DNA of 64,000 nt, from assembly GCF_001517585.1 (NCBI RefSeq), contig NZ_FBYC01000004.1, forward strand, positions 2,437,501 to 2,501,500, written 5' to 3'. The DNA is from Roseibaca calidilacus. Lineage in GTDB: Bacteria; Pseudomonadota; Alphaproteobacteria; Rhodobacterales; Rhodobacteraceae. Of the stretch, positions 62,026 through 64,000 are shown piece by piece; positions within the stretch are counted from its first letter, which is position 1, and each line of letters begins with the position of its first letter. Both the position numbers and the translations under genes were made by a program. Under the pieces are notes generated by a model. That model did not search any database and was not told where the DNA came from. It saw only the letters and a program-made list of their open reading frames with translations.

Positions 62026-62639
62026 GCGGGCTGACGCTGTATCATAGCCCGACCTCGCCCTATGTGCGCAAGGTCATGGTGCTGGCCCATGAAGCGGGGG
62101 TGATAGACCGGATCGCGCTGGTCCCGGCCTCTGGTACACCGCTGGACCCGGGCACGGTGCCCGTGGGCGCGAACCCGCTTGGCAAAGTGCCGGTTCTGAC
62201 ACGGCCCGATGGCGGCGCGCTGTATGACAGCCGGGTGATCTGCCGCTATCTGGATGCGTTGGCGGGGAACCGTTTCTATCCCTCGGGGCCACGGCAGTGG
62301 GATTGCCTGACACTGGAAGCCACGGCAGACGGCATTCTGGATGCAGCTTTGCTGATGGTCTACGAATCGCGCCTGCGGCCCGACAGCATGCAAATGCCCG
62401 AACTGGTTGATGGCCAATGGTCCAAGATCGCGCGCAGCGTCGCGCTTTTGGAAGAGCGCTGGCTGGCCTATCTGGCCGGGCCGCCCTGCATGGGGCAAAT
62501 CGCGCTGGGCTGCGCGCTGGCCTATGTCGATTTTCGGCTGCTTACGCGCGATTGGCGCGGCGCTGCGCCACAGCTTGCCCAATGGCAGGATGGCTTCGTG
62601 CAGCGTGACAGCATGACCGCCACAGCACCGCCAAGATAG
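62022..62639 (+). CDS. Glutathione S-transferase-family protein
   Basis: A 205-residue GST. The N-terminal thioredoxin-like half (LTLYHSPTSPYVRKVMVLAH; NPLGKVPVLTRPDGGALYDS with the Glu/Asp-Ser motif) binds glutathione; the C-terminal helical half is shown by EATADGILDAALLMVYESRL. The S-P-T-S-P-Y stretch is like the beta/zeta-like class of bacterial GSTs. Its ATG overlaps the stop of the small gene. Substrate unknown. Confidence 0.87.
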   Translation: MSGLTLYHSPTSPYVRKVMVLAHEAGVIDRIALVPASGTPLDPGTVPVGANPLGKVPVLTRPDGGALYDSRVICRYLDALAGNRFYPSGPRQWDCLTLEATADGILDAALLMVYESRLRPDSMQMPELVDGQWSKIARSVALLEERWLAYLAGPPCMGQIALGCALAYVDFRLLTRDWRGAAPQLAQWQDGFVQRDSMTATAPPR

Positions 62640-62656
62640 CGCAAACCTGCCCAAAA

Positions 62657-62692
62657 TGCGGTAACTTCACCGCAACTGCGACACAAGTGCGC
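62657..62692 (+). promoter_or_regulatory. Inverted repeat and RegA-like site upstream of petA
   Basis: TGCGGT (62657-62662) and ACCGCA (62669-62674) form an inverted repeat with a six-base AACTTC centre. Beside it GCGAC-N5-TGCGC (62678-62692) matches the remembered RegA/PrrA consensus GCGNC-Nx-GNCGC with one mismatch. Both lie 120-155 bp before petA. Confidence 0.35.
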
Positions 62693-62810
62693 GCTTTGAA
62701 AGCTGGACGCACCTTTGTTTCCCCGCTAAATGCAATCCCGAGGGGCCGCATTCCGACGTGGCCCGCTTGGTAATTGCAGCCCTCGTACCCATTGAAAAGG
62801 GAGAATGCTC

Positions 62811-63374
62811 GTGTCCCACGCAGATGACCACGATAGCACACGGCGGGATTTCATCTATTACGCAACCGCAGGCGCGGGTGCCGTGACTGTTGGCGCAGCC
62901 GTCTGGCCGCTCGTCAATCAGATGAATCCTACGGCCGACGTGCAAGCCCTGTCGTCTATTTTTGTTGATGTCGGCGGTCTTGAACCTGGCAGCCAGTTGA
63001 CCGTCAGCTTTCTTGGAAAGCCGGTCTTCCTGCGCCGCCGCACCGCCGAGGAAATCGAAGCCGGGCGCGCCGTGAGCGTGGAAGACCTGAGCATCGACCG
63101 GGAATCGCGCAACCCCAACAAGCCCGGCACCGATGCGTCCGACGCAAACCGCACCATGGATGACGCTGGCGAATGGCTGGTCATGACCGGTGTGTGCACC
63201 CATCTGGGTTGTGTGCCTCTGGGCAATGGCGCGGGTGACTTCGGCGGCTGGTTCTGCCCCTGCCACGGGTCGCATTATGACACGGCTGGCCGCATCCGTC
63301 GCGGACCGGCCCCGGAAAACATGCATATTCCGGTGGCAACTTTTGTTGACGAAACCACCGTCCAGCTTGGTTAA
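62811..63374 (+). CDS. petA: Rieske iron-sulfur subunit of cytochrome bc1
   Basis: A 187-residue ubiquinol-cytochrome c reductase iron-sulfur protein. A twin-Arg motif (TRRDF) precedes the single membrane helix ([20 protein letters not shown]), as in the Rhodobacter Rieske protein exported by Tat. The 2Fe-2S ligands are in CTHLGC and CPCHGS. The GTG at 62811 is chosen: GGGAG lies at the right distance, homologues begin MSHAxD, and an ATG six bases earlier is too close to the ribosome site. It starts the petABC operon, 12 bases before petB. Confidence 0.97.
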   Translation: MSHADDHDSTRRDFIYYATAGAGAVTVGAAVWPLVNQMNPTADVQALSSIFVDVGGLEPGSQLTVSFLGKPVFLRRRTAEEIEAGRAVSVEDLSIDRESRNPNKPGTDASDANRTMDDAGEWLVMTGVCTHLGCVPLGNGAGDFGGWFCPCHGSHYDTAGRIRRGPAPENMHIPVATFVDETTVQLG

Positions 63375-63386
63375 AGGAGAGAATAC

Positions 63387-64000
63387 ATGTCTGGTATTCC
63401 ACACGACCATTACGAGCCGACCACCAACGCCGAGAAGTGGATTGACAAGCGTCTTCCTATCGTCGGGTTGATTTACGACACCATCATGATCCCCACGCCC
63501 AAGAACCTGAACTGGATGTGGATCTGGGGCATCGTGCTGATGTTCTGTCTGGTGTTGCAGATTGTCACCGGCATCGTGCTGGTCATGCACTATACGCCTG
63601 ACGCTGATCTGGCTTTTGCCAGTGTAGAGCACATTATGCGCAACGTGAATGGCGGGCATATGCTGCGCTACCTGCACCAGAACGGCGCGATGCTGTTCTT
63701 TGCAGCCGTTTACATCCACATCTTCCGTGGCCTGTATTACGGCAGCTACAAATCCCCGCGCGAAGTGACGTGGATCATCGGGATGTTCATTTATCTGGCG
63801 ATGATGGCAACCGCATTCATGGGCTATGTTCTGCCCTGGGGTCAGATGTCTTTCTGGGGTGCAACTGTTATCACCGGTCTGTTCGGGGCGATCCCCGGCA
63901 TTGGTGAAATGCTGCAAACTTGGCTGCTGGGCGGGCCTGCCGTTGGCAATGCGACGCTGACACGCTTCTTCAGCCTGCATTACCTGCTGCCCTTCGTGAT
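63387..64000 (+). CDS. petB: Cytochrome b of the bc1 complex, 3' end outside window
   Basis: The first 204 residues of cytochrome b, running off the right edge. [20 protein letters not shown] is the usual Rhodobacter-type start; the helices beginning [20 protein letters not shown] and [20 protein letters not shown] carry the first membrane spans and heme-ligand His residues (LHQNG, YIHIF), and [20 protein letters not shown] is the conserved Qo-site region. AAAGGAGAG precedes the ATG. A long frame on the opposite strand is not a gene. Confidence 0.97.
   Translation, partial: MSGIPHDHYEPTTNAEKWIDKRLPIVGLIYDTIMIPTPKNLNWMWIWGIVLMFCLVLQIVTGIVLVMHYTPDADLAFASVEHIMRNVNGGHMLRYLHQNGAMLFFAAVYIHIFRGLYYGSYKSPREVTWIIGMFIYLAMMATAFMGYVLPWGQMSFWGATVITGLFGAIPGIGEMLQTWLLGGPAVGNATLTRFFSLHYLLPFV

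Noticed and set aside
62667-63980. A 437-codon reading frame on the minus strand opposite petA and petB
   Set aside because: It is antisense to two unmistakable bc1 genes, its translation has no family-like motifs, and long antisense frames are expected in GC-rich coding DNA.

Overview
The window is about 64 kb of GC-rich chromosome from an alphaproteobacterium, almost certainly of the Rhodobacterales (Rhodobacteraceae). The evidence is a regB/prrB sensor kinase gene divergent from a sco-type gene and regA/prrA, a petA-petB (cytochrome bc1) start with the Rhodobacter-type Rieske N-terminus, a secA-ppiC-argJ-mutT block, a soeABC-type sulfite dehydrogenase operon, an uninterrupted DUF2793 protein, and intergenic repeats of a type I recall from this order. 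The genus cannot be fixed from the sequence. Coding density is very high: no gene-free stretch exceeds about 220 bases, many neighbours overlap by 4 bp (ATGA/GTGA), and no tRNA, rRNA, CRISPR array or transposase was seen.

Layout. 1-5.9 kb: the end of a UbiH-type monooxygenase, a cytoplasmic DMSO-reductase-family molybdoenzyme, a small secreted protein, a RadC-like protein and a membrane-anchored unknown. 6-14.5 kb: housekeeping genes (secA, a parvulin-type foldase, argJ, mutT, a 45-residue conserved-looking protein, Trm112-like, LON-domain, YbbN-like thioredoxin and exonuclease III). 14.6-19.3 kb: a soeABC operon with a 45-residue single-span membrane protein between soeA and soeB, and a repeat-rich leader. 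19.4-26 kb: YidB-like, a Fur-family regulator, an ECF sigma operon with an EF-hand protein and a CnrX/CpxP-like sensor, DUF983, a Nudix hydrolase, an OmpR-type regulator followed by a possible small RNA, ribA and an L,D-transpeptidase.

26-41.3 kb is the most unusual part. A ribose-type ABC importer with an SDR dehydrogenase diverges from a one-component regulator in which a winged helix is fused to a cytoplasmic MalE/UgpB-like solute-binding domain. Downstream of the regulator lie a second SDR, an M24/DddP-like protein, a thiamine-dependent 2-oxo acid (acetoin-type) dehydrogenase E1 alpha and beta, an E2-like protein with two lipoyl domains but a degenerate catalytic domain, an aldehyde dehydrogenase, and a separate lipoyl-less E2 catalytic subunit resembling AceF. 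The set reads as an uptake and catabolic system for a small polyol, diol or sugar-like compound, in which oxidation by the SDRs would feed thiamine-dependent cleavage to acyl-CoA and aldehyde. The substrate is not known. Three TTTGG boxes spaced exactly 21 bp apart lie between the divergent units.

41.4-45.2 kb: a DUF2793 protein (spike or tail-like) next to an orphan capsule-type ABC exporter. 45.3-52.7 kb: a bacterial alpha-2-macroglobulin with an N-terminal PAN domain, overlapping a PBP1C gene. 52.7-58.9 kb: an FadH-like flavoenzyme and a LolD/FtsX/AttH-type three-gene set. 58.9-64 kb: the redox regulators RegA, Sco and RegB, a small protein, a GST, and petA with the start of petB, a known class of target for this redox system.
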